Positions 1 through 8,321 are shown, numbered from the stretch's first letter. The stretch: DNA of 44,924 nt from Chthoniobacterales bacterium (GCA_013815325.1 JACDGM010000027.1:1-44924), one strand, 5' to 3'. Notes: generated by a model not told the origin, from the sequence alone. Program-made: numbers and translations.

Positions 1-127
1 ACGTTGATGCAGGCGTGGATAAATTCGCGGTCGATTTTAATTCCGCGCTGATTGATTTTCTGATCGAGCACCCAGGTTTCGCGCTCGGATGCACCGAGTC
101 CCTTGGTCGCGGTGTAGGTGCCATATT
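1..127. repeat. Terminal direct repeat, left copy (circular contig overlap)
   Basis: These 127 bases are identical to 44798-44924. The DNA polymerase frame continues without a break from the right end into the left end, so the repeat marks a circularly closed assembly with a unique length of 44,797 bp. A length of 127 is a common maximum assembly k-mer, which favours an assembly overlap over a biological terminal repeat. Confidence 0.95.
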
Positions 128-650
128 GCGCGTCGCAGTCGGCGTTGCAATATTCGTAGAGCTTTTCCAGATTGAATTCGTTGTGATGCGACCAGCCGCC
201 GTAACGATCGGGCTTGCACATGATCAGCATGTGCCGGTGCCCGTCCATATCTTTTTTCACGGGAAGCTCTAGCGCCGACACGAGCGCGTCGAGGCCAAGG
301 GGCAGGGCTTTCATCGCCGCCGTCGCCATCGTGTCGTGCCAGCGTTCCGGAGGCAGCGGCGCGTAGCCGATCGGCTCCATGTGGAAGCGCCACATCGCTT
401 GCTCGAAACCGGCGTTGTGCGCGAGGAAAATCACGGTCGGATCGTTGACCAATTCCACAAGGCGCGGATCGAGCGCATGGATCGCTTTTTCCGACAAACA
501 AAAAGATGGTGCAGGCCGGCCATCGGTGATCACCTTCAGCGACAAGCAGAGCATGAACGTGCTCATGTCGGCGGCGTATTTCCACGCCCCGATTTTCCTT
601 AGATCGGCGCGACTAGCCGATTCGAAATCGCCGACGACATAGCGTGTCAC
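1..650 (-). CDS. DNA polymerase A family, N-terminal part with 3'-5' exonuclease (continues at the right end of the window)
   Basis: First part of a 664-residue family A DNA polymerase that crosses the contig ends. I read this frame directly: it is open from 650 to position 1 and joins the right-end ORF. The start is GTG at 650. It overlaps the TGA of the upstream 55-aa gene as GTGA and has GGAG eight bases before it. Exonuclease motif I is D8-F-E10 (GDFES), motif II is HNAGFE (78-83), and a motif III-like YCNADCD lies near residues 168-173. The exonuclease proofreads during phage DNA synthesis. An in-frame TGA at 699-701 closes the frame upstream. Confidence 0.9.
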   Translation of the reverse strand, partial: MTRYVVGDFESASRADLRKIGAWKYAADMSTFMLCLSLKVITDGRPAPSFCLSEKAIHALDPRLVELVNDPTVIFLAHNAGFEQAMWRFHMEPIGYAPLPPERWHDTMATAAMKALPLGLDALVSALELPVKKDMDGHRHMLIMCKPDRYGGWSHHNEFNLEKLYEYCNADCDAQYGTYTATKGLGASERETWVLDQKINQRGIKIDREFIHACIN

Positions 651-814
651 AAGCCATGCTCCGTGTCGCTCGTCAATTCGATCCCGTCGAACTTGCCATC
701 AATCCACCGTTCCACACGCCAACCTTTGCCAGCGTAGGAAGCAAGATAGCCGCGACCCTTCGACGCTTTGGCGTTCATAAGCGCAGCCGCGCTTTCAGCT
801 TCAGGACGGGTCAT
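647..814 (-). CDS. Small hypothetical protein, 55 aa, coupled to DNA polymerase
   Basis: This ORF encodes 55 residues beginning MTRPEAESAAALMNAKAS and ending in ELTSDTEHGL. Its ATG at 814 overlaps the stop of the preceding 66-aa gene as ATGA, and its TGA at 647 overlaps the polymerase GTG start as GTGA. Overlaps at both ends argue strongly that it is translated as part of the polymerase operon. I recognise no family. The middle is basic and aromatic (GKGWRVERWIDG), which may suggest a small binding protein, but this is inference. Confidence 0.7.
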   Translation of the reverse strand: MTRPEAESAAALMNAKASKGRGYLASYAGKGWRVERWIDGKFDGIELTSDTEHGL

Positions 815-1011
815 GCCGAATACCTCATGAAAAGCGCGACGAGCAATTCGCGCGCCTTGACATATTCATTTTCGATTTCTTCGCGACGCTGTATGGACGC
901 TTCGCAATCCATCGGGATCGTGCCGAGAAAGGCGTAATCGTCAACGGCTTTTTCGAAGCGGTTGACGGCGCGGACGATCGCCGAGCGCCTTCCCATGTCC
1001 GATTTCTTCAT
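811..1011 (-). CDS. Small hypothetical protein, 66 aa
   Basis: A 66-residue, probably helical protein (MKKSDMGRRSAIVRAVNRF...) with a charged middle (QRREEIENEYVKAREL). The start is well supported by AGGAGG eight bases upstream... of the ATG at 1011. It lies between the free homing endonuclease and the 55-aa gene, overlapping the latter by ATGA. The 31-bp gap to the endonuclease stop holds only the ribosome binding site. No family is recognised. Its position next to the polymerase suggests a role in replication or nucleotide metabolism, but there is no direct evidence. Confidence 0.75.
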   Translation of the reverse strand: MKKSDMGRRSAIVRAVNRFEKAVDDYAFLGTIPMDCEASIQRREEIENEYVKARELLVALFMRYSA

Positions 1012-1042
1012 GATTTCCTCCTAAGGCAGAAAAAGTGGCGGG

Positions 1043-2530
1043 TCAACTGTAAACCCATTTCGTTTTACCGCAATCCCATACACGAAAATATCCGTGCGAA
1101 GCCATCTGCTCGGTTTCTACCAGATCGGGGGAGTAATTTGCAAAGCGTTTTTTCATGGTGGAATGTCTCCCCTCCCGTTTCGGTACGAAAATACCATCTT
1201 TTTCATAAAAATAATCAGGAGCAGAAACGCCTACTTTTTCAAAGCCTAAAATCTCGTAGAGCGCCCCGTCAAAAAGACGATTGTCTGAATAGCTCACTAT
1301 CGTGCCCGAGGGGCGACGACTGAATAAACGTGAAGCGGCCCCGGATATTGAGGTATCTAGGCTACAGGCAAACCTTACAAGGCTCCAGTCAGCCCCTTCA
1401 CCGTTGCGAAATTCCGAAGGTGAAAACGACATCACCGCTTCCAAAACGCCGTCGAAATACAGTCCGACATTAATGCGGAAGCTGCGATGCGTCCCGTAAC
1501 CCTGAATATGGCTACGGTCCAAAAAAGCCTTCGCAACGGGATAATCCACAGGAGCAATCTCCCCCTTTCGGGCGGACAACCGCCGAAGCGGCATATGTAG
1601 ACTGTTACGGATTACCGAATGAATGACTTGGGTTTTTTCATGCGCCCAAAAATGCATCAATCGAACATTTCGATCCGCACAAGCCTGCTGCTTCAGTAGG
1701 TGTACCCACCGCATCTTTTCTCCTTTGTGCCTTTCGCTATGCCATTTCAGCCCGTTGAATTCGATAGCGAGGCTGGATGAAGGTACAAAGATATCCACCG
1801 AACTACGTGGGTTCCCACTCAGCCATACGTTGGCTTCCGTGTCGGGACAAAGGGATTTCACAAACTCGAAAAGTAGTATTTCATGCACTGATCGGTTGAC
1901 TGGCGGCGGTGACATGTGGCGGCAGACATGCTCCAATATCCCGCGATCTTGCGCGCGATCGTAGTGACGTGGAAATTTGATTTTGAACTCGTTCCGAAAC
2001 CTGCAATTCGATGCGGCGAAACCAATTTCCCAATCCTCGATAATGGTGACGCTGCTAGGAGGCAGGTGGGTCTGCCATTGTGTACCTAAATGCTTTTTCA
2101 ATAGGCGGTGATTGGATATCGCGCTGCGGCGTGTTGCCAGGTTTGAGGCAAACTTGGCTGCACTCCCTACGCTCCATTTCTTACGCAGGGAAAGGCCCCG
2201 GTTGCGAAGGTCCTCCATCCGCCCCATCGCAGTTGCGGAACGCCAAGCAGGCTTGTGCTCGGCGAAGAATTGCTCCCAACTTTCGCAGCCGTCGTGGATT
2301 TCGACAATGCGTTCCCAAGAGTAATCCACGATATGTTCGTTCGGCTTGCCGCCGTTGGCGCGGATGATTTCCTTTACGGCATCAACGCACTTGAGCCTGC
2401 GCAAAGCTGAATAGGTTTTCGGATCGCGTTGCTTGATTTCAACAAGATTGGTCAAGGGGAGGAGCGCCTTGACACGCTCCTCCACTTTTTCCCGTGTCCA
2501 CGATTCCCGTAACTCGCACACAGTAATCAC
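1043..2530 (-). CDS. Free-standing homing endonuclease, Vsr/EDxHD-like
   Basis: About 495 residues. The N-terminal half is basic and likely DNA-binding. A PD-(D/E)XK core of the Vsr/EDxHD type follows around 210-300: a Glu in SVHEIL, an Asp in SVDIFV and IEFNG about ten residues later. The C-terminal region (about 330-450, with GLYFDGVLEAVMSF and YSDNRLFDGALYEILGFEKV) matches the accessory domain of large phage homing endonucleases. Its GTG at 2530 overlaps the ssDNA-binding protein stop as GTGA; a TTG one codon earlier is possible. It sits between replication genes, as expected for a selfish gene that exploits their expression. Its probable cleavage site is an endonuclease-free relative of this junction. 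Confidence 0.8.
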   Translation of the reverse strand: MITVCELRESWTREKVEERVKALLPLTNLVEIKQRDPKTYSALRRLKCVDAVKEIIRANGGKPNEHIVDYSWERIVEIHDGCESWEQFFAEHKPAWRSATAMGRMEDLRNRGLSLRKKWSVGSAAKFASNLATRRSAISNHRLLKKHLGTQWQTHLPPSSVTIIEDWEIGFAASNCRFRNEFKIKFPRHYDRAQDRGILEHVCRHMSPPPVNRSVHEILLFEFVKSLCPDTEANVWLSGNPRSSVDIFVPSSSLAIEFNGLKWHSERHKGEKMRWVHLLKQQACADRNVRLMHFWAHEKTQVIHSVIRNSLHMPLRRLSARKGEIAPVDYPVAKAFLDRSHIQGYGTHRSFRINVGLYFDGVLEAVMSFSPSEFRNGEGADWSLVRFACSLDTSISGAASRLFSRRPSGTIVSYSDNRLFDGALYEILGFEKVGVSAPDYFYEKDGIFVPKREGRHSTMKKRFANYSPDLVETEQMASHGYFRVWDCGKTKWVYS

Positions 2531-3258
2531 CAAGCCGGTTCATCCGCCTTCACGCTGGACGAACCTTCGCTGCTCGGCGCCATCGCGGTAGGATCAACGT
2601 CGCTGTAGCCTGCATAATTGCCGAATACCTGACTGTTATCCGGCCCGCCGCTGCCGGCGATACGCTCGCCCTTACGGATAAAGAGCACGTTCTGAAGGTA
2701 GGCGGTGCAGCCGTCTTTGGTGTCCAACGTCTTGCGGCGGAAACCCTTAAAGGCCACTGCCGGGACGACATAGGCGCCTGGATAGAACAAATCCTTGCCG
2801 GCCTGCGCGCGTGCGTGCTCTTCGGCGGGAATGTCCTTCACGACGCCACCCTGCAAATGCGCAAGCTCGACATCGTATTGCGACGAAGCGTTGAGTATCC
2901 CGGCATAGGGCTCGTAAAGCGCCTTGCGGGCTTCGGCCTTTTCCATGATTTTCGCGGCTTCGTCCGCACTCTTTCCCTGCGCATCCAATTGCGCTTTTGC
3001 GAGCGTACGGGCACCGGCGGTTTTTCCGCTCTGGCAAGCGAGGAAATAATCGATCGGTGCCGTAAAGCCGCCGGTTTCCGATTTGATGCACTGGACCATG
3101 ATATCGATGATCGCGGCCATGTCTTCGGCCTCGATTCCGAACGTGCCGGAGAATTTCGGCACGGCGCCCCGCACGTTGCGGGGTGCGCTCTTGGCGGTGA
3201 TCGACGAATAGATCAGCCGCGCGGGCTTGATCAGCGTATAGCGGTGTTGGTCGGCCAT
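2527..3258 (-). CDS. Phage ssDNA-binding protein, DUF2815 (Enc34-like)
   Basis: A 243-residue protein that resembles the DUF2815 family, whose Enc34 phage member binds single-stranded DNA. Features include the N-terminal RYTLIKPARLIYSSI, a helical middle, LFYPGAYVVPAVAFKGF, and a tail ending in DEPAW. An acidic tip closed by an aromatic residue is typical of phage SSBs that recruit polymerase and helicase. The start is ATG at 3258, because AAGGAAG lies about eight bases upstream; a longer ORF from 3303 lacks such support. It should protect ssDNA during replication. The homing endonuclease gene begins within its stop codon. Confidence 0.8.
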   Translation of the reverse strand: MADQHRYTLIKPARLIYSSITAKSAPRNVRGAVPKFSGTFGIEAEDMAAIIDIMVQCIKSETGGFTAPIDYFLACQSGKTAGARTLAKAQLDAQGKSADEAAKIMEKAEARKALYEPYAGILNASSQYDVELAHLQGGVVKDIPAEEHARAQAGKDLFYPGAYVVPAVAFKGFRRKTLDTKDGCTAYLQNVLFIRKGERIAGSGGPDNSQVFGNYAGYSDVDPTAMAPSSEGSSSVKADEPAW

Positions 3259-3331
3259 TTCAGCTACTTCCTTTTTCCCCTGTTGAAAGGCTCCCGACGA
3301 CACGGGGGATCAGCGTCGCCGGGAATTTCAG

Positions 3332-3349
3332 CCTACCGAAATCGGTAGG
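3332..3349. other. 18-bp inverted repeat between nuclease and SSB genes
   Basis: CCTACCGA and TCGGTAGG form a perfect 8-bp dyad around an AA. It lies between the DUF2800 stop (3358) and the SSB start. No T-run follows on the minus strand, so it is more likely an operator or RNA-processing hairpin than an intrinsic terminator. Confidence 0.4.
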
Positions 3350-3357
3350 GAACGCAA

Positions 3358-4578
3358 TTAAAATCCTGCCTCTTCGGGCGACTGTGCGTGCGCCGCAAAG
3401 ACGCCAGCGTTGCCTTTTGGTTTGGCTTCCGGGCGACGGTCGGACAGCGGCGCGATCGTGAGGCCGGCACTGTCGGGCTTGTATCCCCATTCGAGCGCCA
3501 GCGCCTTGCCCCGGCTCGACAGCTTCTCGATCGCCGCCGGCGACTTGAGCTTTTCCGGAGCGACCGCATCGGCACCGAACGCCGCCTTGATCGCGGCTTC
3601 CCCGCCGGGCTTCCAGACGCGCGCCGTTTGCGGCTCCACGAGCTTTGCGCTCGGGATATTACCGCCGGTCAGCTTGCGGGCCTTCACGGTTTCCTTGAGC
3701 ACGTTCATGAAACGGCGGGCGTATTCGATTTGCGAATAGTAGCCGTCCAATTCTTCGTTCGTAAGCATGGTGATAAAATCCTCGCTGGCGCCAGCATAGG
3801 TTTCGAAGGCGCGTTGCATTTTCGGGCACGAAAGCAGGACCGGGCAAAATTGGCACCAATCGCCCGGCTTGGCGTCCGCATCGGTCGGGGTTTCACGCGG
3901 CGCGTTGTAGAGCCGGTGCATCGTCGGCAGCAATTCGTTGTGCAACCAATCGAGCACGTAGCCGACTGTCGTTTCCCATGGGATAATATCCGTGTAGAGC
4001 CCAAAGAAATTCGGCTGCACGATTGCCAGGTCAACCACGATGTCGCGATCAGTCGGCCGGGTCAAACCGGCTTCGACGATCAGCAATGATGCATAGTAAA
4101 GCATCTGTCGATTATTCGGCGTCTCGACGCCAATGCCTTCACCGTTTTTGTAATCACGAGCATAAATCCGCGTTGCCGTGACCGCGCCGAAATCGACCGT
4201 ACCCTTATAGAGCGGGTGAATTTCCGGCCGGGCAATCGTCCGCTCGATAAAGAGCACGTTGGGCCGGCCCTCGATTTTGTCGAGGATCGAACGGCAATCG
4301 TTGACGTAAACTTGCACGGCGTCGAGGTTGATGCCATCGGCCCAGCCGGCTTTGTAGCCGTTGAATTCTTCGCCGATGTGTTCGAACGGCTCCGTTCCAC
4401 CAGTGATGCACTCGGCACCTAACTCATGTGCACCGGTGCCGAGAGCCGCGAATTCGCTAGGCACGTCTTCGAACGTGCCGGCCTCGATTTCCTCGCGATG
4501 CTTGAGAAAGGAAAATTCGCAATTCATGAAGCGGTGCACGCCGCTCCCGCCTAGCGGGGAATGTTCAAGCTCAATCAT
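3358..4578 (-). CDS. DUF2800 RecB/Cas4-like nuclease
   Basis: 406 residues matching the phage DUF2800 group of RecB/Cas4-like PD-(D/E)XK nucleases. The core is GTVDFGA followed by ARDYKNG, giving the catalytic Asp and D-x-K. A Cys near the N-terminus (FMNCEF) and three Cys in WCQFCPVLLSC could hold an iron-sulfur cluster as in Cas4/AddB. It probably processes DNA ends in recombination or replication together with the neighbouring SSB. The start is ATG at 4578, which overlaps the upstream stop as ATGA; the longer reading from 4602 is not needed. The tail is basic and low in complexity. Confidence 0.8.
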   Translation of the reverse strand: MIELEHSPLGGSGVHRFMNCEFSFLKHREEIEAGTFEDVPSEFAALGTGAHELGAECITGGTEPFEHIGEEFNGYKAGWADGINLDAVQVYVNDCRSILDKIEGRPNVLFIERTIARPEIHPLYKGTVDFGAVTATRIYARDYKNGEGIGVETPNNRQMLYYASLLIVEAGLTRPTDRDIVVDLAIVQPNFFGLYTDIIPWETTVGYVLDWLHNELLPTMHRLYNAPRETPTDADAKPGDWCQFCPVLLSCPKMQRAFETYAGASEDFITMLTNEELDGYYSQIEYARRFMNVLKETVKARKLTGGNIPSAKLVEPQTARVWKPGGEAAIKAAFGADAVAPEKLKSPAAIEKLSSRGKALALEWGYKPDSAGLTIAPLSDRRPEAKPKGNAGVFAAHAQSPEEAGF

Positions 4579-4907
4579 AGCGCGTCTGCTGCCATGTCGC
4601 ACAGCTTTTGCATCGCTGCGGCTTGATCTTTAACGCCGAGAAATTCCCAAATCTGCAACAGAGCGACACGGGGAGCGAAATTCCCCTCTTCGTTCATGTT
4701 AAGTAAAATGCTCACCGACATTTCGGCCTTCTCGGCGCGGCGTTTTGCGGCGGCGAGGTTATCGTTTTCCTTGCCGCATTCTTTCAGGAAAGCGTCGGCG
4801 GTGAGAAAAGCCTGTGCGACGGCACTCTGCGCGTTTATTTTGTCGGCGAGGGCGGGAAGCACCTCAAGCGCGATGTATTCGCGGTAAGAAAGCTCGGAGG
4901 ACTTCAT
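4575..4907 (-). CDS. Hypothetical helical protein, 110 aa
   Basis: A 110-residue, mostly helical protein with a coiled-coil-like stretch (KENDNLAAAKRRAEKAEM). It has a clear SD (AAAGGA, seven to eight bases before the ATG at 4907) and is coupled to the DUF2800 nuclease by an ATGA overlap. It is the first gene after a candidate promoter at 4967-4994. I recognise no family; phage proteins of this type are often small accessory factors of the recombination cassette. Confidence 0.75.
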   Translation of the reverse strand: MKSSELSYREYIALEVLPALADKINAQSAVAQAFLTADAFLKECGKENDNLAAAKRRAEKAEMSVSILLNMNEEGNFAPRVALLQIWEFLGVKDQAAAMQKLCDMAADAL

Positions 4908-4966
4908 GGCAATTTCCTTTAGCTACTGACTTTGTACGTTCTAATTCGTTCTGGTTAGTAGCCGGC

Positions 4967-4994
4967 AGATTACGCCCTGCCGGCACGGCGTCAA
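4967..4994 (-). promoter_or_regulatory. Candidate sigma70-like promoter with embedded hairpin
   Basis: On the minus strand TTGACG (4989-4994) is followed after 16 bp by TAATCT (4967-4972). An 8-bp perfect dyad, GCCGGCAG/CTGCCGGC, spans 4961-4984 and covers the -10 end. It lies in the only sizeable gap of this part of the operon, upstream of the 110-aa gene. The dyad could be an operator or a hairpin in the transcript reading through. Confidence 0.4.
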
Positions 4995-5007
4995 CGGCCA
5001 ATCGTGA

Positions 5008-5781
5008 TTAACCGGCGAAAGTGATTTCCGCCTTGGCCTCGACGGCCTTGGCAAAATCCTCGCGCTTGTCGTCGGCGATATTCCGCGAGTGCGGAACCTC
5101 ACCGTCCGCGACGAATTGCTGGATCAATTCCTTCACCGGAGCCGGATCACCGAATTTCACCGCCGCCTGATTGCAGAGCGCACCCAGGTCCGCGTCGGTC
5201 CACTTGCGGGCCGGAACGGAAGCCGCCGCCGCTGCATCGGTGCCGCTGGCCTTGTCAGCCGCCGCACGGAACGCTGCGAATTCGTCTTCGTCCTCTTCGG
5301 TCGCGGTGGCACCGGGGATGGACTGTGCGGAAGCCGCGCCATTCTCCGTAGCGGGGGCGCCCGCAGTCGGGGCAGCGTCCGTCTTCGGGAAACCCGGCAT
5401 CGGGGCGGGACGACTGACGCCAGCCTTCATCCGCCACAGGTCCGCTTTGGTCCGTGTACCCGTGTGCAGGGCGGGATTGAACGGATGCCCATCAGCATCA
5501 ATTCCTTCCGGCCCGTCGCCGGTATCGAGCGTGCCATTGTCGGTCGGGCCGGCATCGGAAGCTGCGGCGCCCGCTGCGGGCATCCCGGCGTCCTTCAGCG
5601 CGGTTGCCTGCGGACCGTCGCCCGTTGCACCACCGGTCGGGATTGCCGTCGTGGGAGCTTCGGCGGGCTTGCCGGGTTTGCCGGTGCCAGCGGACGCGAG
5701 AGCAACGCCGGAAACCGTCGTTGAGAGCAGCGACATGAGTGCCGGCGATAGTTCGATTACGTGAGTGATACGGATGTCCAT
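5008..5781 (-). CDS. Hypothetical low-complexity protein with WRMK motif, 257 aa
   Basis: 257 residues rich in Ala, Gly, Pro, Thr and Asp, hence largely disordered, with a more ordered charged C-terminus (ARKWTDADLGALC...VKELIQQFVADGEV). Near residues 98-130 is GHPFNPALH followed by LWRMKAGVSRPAPMP, a short motif known from many phage proteins and repeated in the structural gene at 29973-30386. The start is set at ATG 5781, with AAGGAG seven bases upstream; ATG 5787 overlaps the helicase stop as ATGA but is too close to the SD. Function unknown. Confidence 0.65.
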   Translation of the reverse strand: MDIRITHVIELSPALMSLLSTTVSGVALASAGTGKPGKPAEAPTTAIPTGGATGDGPQATALKDAGMPAAGAAASDAGPTDNGTLDTGDGPEGIDADGHPFNPALHTGTRTKADLWRMKAGVSRPAPMPGFPKTDAAPTAGAPATENGAASAQSIPGATATEEDEDEFAAFRAAADKASGTDAAAAASVPARKWTDADLGALCNQAAVKFGDPAPVKELIQQFVADGEVPHSRNIADDKREDFAKAVEAKAEITFAG

Positions 5782-5783
5782 TT

Positions 5784-8309
5784 TCATACTCCTTTGGCGT
5801 CTAAAACCTGGTGGATTATATTCATTTTTTCGAGTGCCCTAACCAGGATTTTTTCCGATATAGAACCGGGGGCGACGAAAATCTCTGCATTAACAATTTC
5901 CTTTTGGCCGATCCGGTCAAGTCGGGAAACCGCTTGCTCATTTTGCGCCGGGACCCAATCAGGCTCGGCGATAAAACAACGTGAGCAAACTGTTTGTAGG
6001 CCATCGACGCCTGTCCCGCCAGAGAGGATATTGCTAATGAATACTCGCTTGTGCGCGTCGGAAATAAAATCGTCAACCGCTTTCTGCTTTTGTGCGGCCG
6101 ATTTTCGCGCGTCAAATCGAACCGTGCCAAATTGCGACAATCCCTCTTCGAATAAACTAAGCACGTCGATGTGCCAGCCAAAGATGACGAGCTTTTCTTC
6201 GGACCCTTCCAGAAAATCCGTTGCGTAGTCGATAATCTGTGGCGCGAGTGCCAGCCCCATCAAACGCCGAGCTTCCGCAATGTGTCCAAGGATTTCGAAA
6301 TCCTTTGTCGTCTGGATTTCGTCGATCGACAGGCCGAGCATCCCCTCAACGTTGAGCGCGCCCTTCACGGCGCCGTTCTCTTCGCATTTGACGATGCTGT
6401 AGCGCGGTGGTTTCATGTAGCGCAACACGTCCTTTTTCTCGTGTCGGGTCATAAAGCCAATGCGCAGCCGGTTTTGCAATTCGCTTTCTAGACTGGTCGA
6501 TTCGAGCTTGAAATACTTGCCCTCGATCGTTTTCATTGTCGCCTGTTTATTGTAGCGTTCCTTGAAAGCGTCTTCGGTCAAAAAGTCGATCGACTCGTGA
6601 TCGAAATATCTAAAAAGGTTCCAGCACTCCGAAGGACGGTTCAATAAAACAGTCCCGGTAAGCGCCAGCGTATGTTTGCAGTGTGAAGCGATTGGGGGCA
6701 TTTTGTGCTCGCCGTGCTGATATTCGCCGCGTGTATTTCCTAGAATTGCGCGAGACGTAAGCGAGTCCACGTTTTTTAATTTGTGGCAATTGCTGACCAG
6801 GAAGCCGTTGGCTATGTAGTTGTGATCTCTTTCAACCTCGATATCATAAACGGGCACAGGTCCAAAACTTCCTGATTGGTGAAGCGATACACGGTCCAGC
6901 CGAGCAAGCCTAAAATCCAATCCTTCCGTTTGTCCCGCTCCTTCACTCTGTGCCATTTGTGCCCGATCCCGTCGATTTCCAGCACTATTTTGCGCTGCGG
7001 ATTTGCCAAGTCTGCTTTGTAATGCGTAGGCAATCCCGAAATATTTTTTGAAATATCTCCTGTACCTATCGCGTATTCCGAAAGCCAGTCGGGCGACCAA
7101 TCCAATAATTCGTGCATCATGATTTGTGGCAAGGGTATCGGCTTTCCGTTGCCCCCGCGCTCGACTGGAAAAGGTATTCCTTTCCGCAACCTCGATTTGG
7201 CGTCCAGTTTGGCGCGAAATTCCGGATCGGAATTCAGATGTTTCATTCGTTGGCTGCTGCGTTGCGCCCATTCTTCGGAATGCATCCGGGCCGTACCTGC
7301 TTTTTGAACAGCGTCCATGCGCCCCGGTTGGTTCCAATTGAACCGGGACATGCAACTCTTGCTGCAAAAGACATGCTTCGGCTTGCGAGGGAGTTTCAAA
7401 AACGTCACTCCGCAAAACTTGCACGGGGTGTCCACTCCGTAGCGCTCCTGCATTTTTTGGTATACTGTCTTTTCCATAAATCCGGTGACCTTCCGTGCTG
7501 CGCAAAGTTTGCCCGTTCGCACAGCATTCCACAAGGTTAAGACTACTGGATTTGACCCATCGCTGTATCTTATTGAGACGCAAACACCCTTGAGGGTCAC
7601 GCGACCATACTCGCACGTTCATGCGCTCTTCTACGATGCGACGGATAGGCAATAAGCCTATTTCTGTATGAATCAAAGTCTCTCCAACAAGACATTCATC
7701 CAGTATCAACACATCCCATTTCGATTTTGCGATTGCCTTCATGATCGCCGGATTTCGCGCGGCGTCATAGGACAGTACCTGATAATTCGCAGTTGGGTGG
7801 ATACCGTCCTTGACCTTCAGCATCACCGAGCAGGAGACATTCGAGATTGTCGAAAAACGCTTGATTTGCTCGCCCCATTGAATTCGAACCGACGCCGGCA
7901 CGATGACGAGTACGCGGATGGCCTCGACCTCATTGCAGAACGCAATTGACGTAATCGTCTTTCCGAGTCCCGGCGCTTGACCCAACAGTCCCCCGCCTCG
8001 CGCGAGCACATAGTCCAAGGCCGCACGCTGATAATCCCATAGCTCTTTGCCCGGCGGCAACTTTTTTGTACCGACGCCATCAAGCGCGCGGGACAGGTCG
8101 ATTTGCTTTTTATAGGCGGCAAGCTCGGGTGCACCGCCAATGTCGGCAAGTGCATAGGGGTTAGGCGTGAAAAGCACGGCGCAGTCACGACGCGACGCGG
8201 ACGTGCTATAAGTCAAGCCGCGAAGGGCCATGAGGCTTGCGACATCGGCCTTCGCGGCTTCCGGCACCTCAAGGCAATAGAAATCGCCGACGCCTTTGAA
8301 AACTCTCAC
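5784..8309 (-). CDS. SNF2-type DEAD/H helicase interrupted by an intein
   Basis: 841 residues before splicing, about 539 after. Walker A is APGLGKT (near 112-118). Motif II is DECH, split by the intein after DE205. Motif III-like LTGT follows in the C-terminal extein. The helicase C domain ends with [12 protein letters not shown], the SNF2 motif VI signature. It is an ATP-dependent DNA translocase or helicase for replication or recombination. GTG at 8309 is used within the junction cassette 8306-8321. Because the intein separates DE from CH of motif II, the unspliced protein should be inactive as an ATPase. Confidence 0.9.
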   Translation of the reverse strand: MRVFKGVGDFYCLEVPEAAKADVASLMALRGLTYSTSASRRDCAVLFTPNPYALADIGGAPELAAYKKQIDLSRALDGVGTKKLPPGKELWDYQRAALDYVLARGGGLLGQAPGLGKTITSIAFCNEVEAIRVLVIVPASVRIQWGEQIKRFSTISNVSCSVMLKVKDGIHPTANYQVLSYDAARNPAIMKAIAKSKWDVLILDECLVGETLIHTEIGLLPIRRIVEERMNVRVWSRDPQGCLRLNKIQRWVKSSSLNLVECCANGQTLRSTEGHRIYGKDSIPKNAGALRSGHPVQVLRSDVFETPSQAEACLLQQELHVPVQLEPTGAHGRCSKSRYGPDAFRRMGATQQPTNETSEFRSGISRQTGRQIEVAERNTFSSRARGQRKADTLATNHDARIIGLVARLAFGIRDRYRRYFKKYFGIAYALQSRLGKSAAQNSAGNRRDRAQMAQSEGAGQTEGLDFRLARLDRVSLHQSGSFGPVPVYDIEVERDHNYIANGFLVSNCHKLKNVDSLTSRAILGNTRGEYQHGEHKMPPIASHCKHTLALTGTVLLNRPSECWNLFRYFDHESIDFLTEDAFKERYNKQATMKTIEGKYFKLESTSLESELQNRLRIGFMTRHEKKDVLRYMKPPRYSIVKCEENGAVKGALNVEGMLGLSIDEIQTTKDFEILGHIAEARRLMGLALAPQIIDYATDFLEGSEEKLVIFGWHIDVLSLFEEGLSQFGTVRFDARKSAAQKQKAVDDFISDAHKRVFISNILSGGTGVDGLQTVCSRCFIAEPDWVPAQNEQAVSRLDRIGQKEIVNAEIFVAPGSISEKILVRALEKMNIIHQVLDAKGV
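6789..7694 (-). mobile_element. Intein in helicase motif II (302 aa, class 1), carrying a nested out-of-frame endonuclease gene
   Basis: Residues 206-507 of the helicase precursor. Block A is CLVGETLI with Cys1. Block B is LRSTEGHRI. Block F is [16 protein letters not shown] and block G is GFLVSN, followed by Cys+1 of the extein CHKLK. The stretch from about 300 to 480 has no recognisable intein or endonuclease motif in this frame and looks like an out-of-frame reading. The reason is that the same DNA encodes an endonuclease in the +1 frame (6812-7477). Confidence 0.9.
6812..7477 (-). CDS. Homing endonuclease nested in the +1 frame of the helicase intein
   Basis: 221 residues from ATG 7477; the open frame extends to a GTG at 7600. 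A treble-clef or zinc-ribbon-like start (CKFCG...HVFCSKSC) is followed by a basic helix region. A Vsr/EDxHD-type nuclease domain comes last: [23 protein letters not shown], then [19 protein letters not shown]. This is a textbook arrangement of Glu, Asp and ExDGxxH. The candidate SD GGAAGG lies in the codons of intein block B, 11 bases upstream. The stop lies inside block F. It is therefore a same-strand overlapping gene entirely within an intein that stays open in its own frame. Confidence 0.85.
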   Translation of the reverse strand: MEKTVYQKMQERYGVDTPCKFCGVTFLKLPRKPKHVFCSKSCMSRFNWNQPGRMDAVQKAGTARMHSEEWAQRSSQRMKHLNSDPEFRAKLDAKSRLRKGIPFPVERGGNGKPIPLPQIMMHELLDWSPDWLSEYAIGTGDISKNISGLPTHYKADLANPQRKIVLEIDGIGHKWHRVKERDKRKDWILGLLGWTVYRFTNQEVLDLCPFMISRLKEITTT

Positions 8310-8321
8310 AGGTCATATTCC
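8306..8321 (-). promoter_or_regulatory. Junction cassette: stop/RBS/GTG start (methyltransferase to helicase)
   Basis: GGAATATGACCTGTGA. Here the TGA inside ATATGA ends the methyltransferase (CNGI stop) and the GTG three bases later starts the helicase. The upstream gene is in a different frame from that at the other copies, which shows the repeat acts as nucleic acid, not as a protein tag. Confidence 0.75.

Noticed and set aside
1-127. Biological direct terminal repeat as in T7-like phages
   Set aside because: Length equals a common assembler k-mer, the repeat lies inside the polymerase gene, and the virion genes are P22-like, for which headful packaging is usual. Not excluded without read-depth data.
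37-585. 182-codon open frame on the minus strand
   Set aside because: Arg/His-rich shadow of the polymerase exonuclease domain, which is read in another frame with clear motifs and a coupled start.
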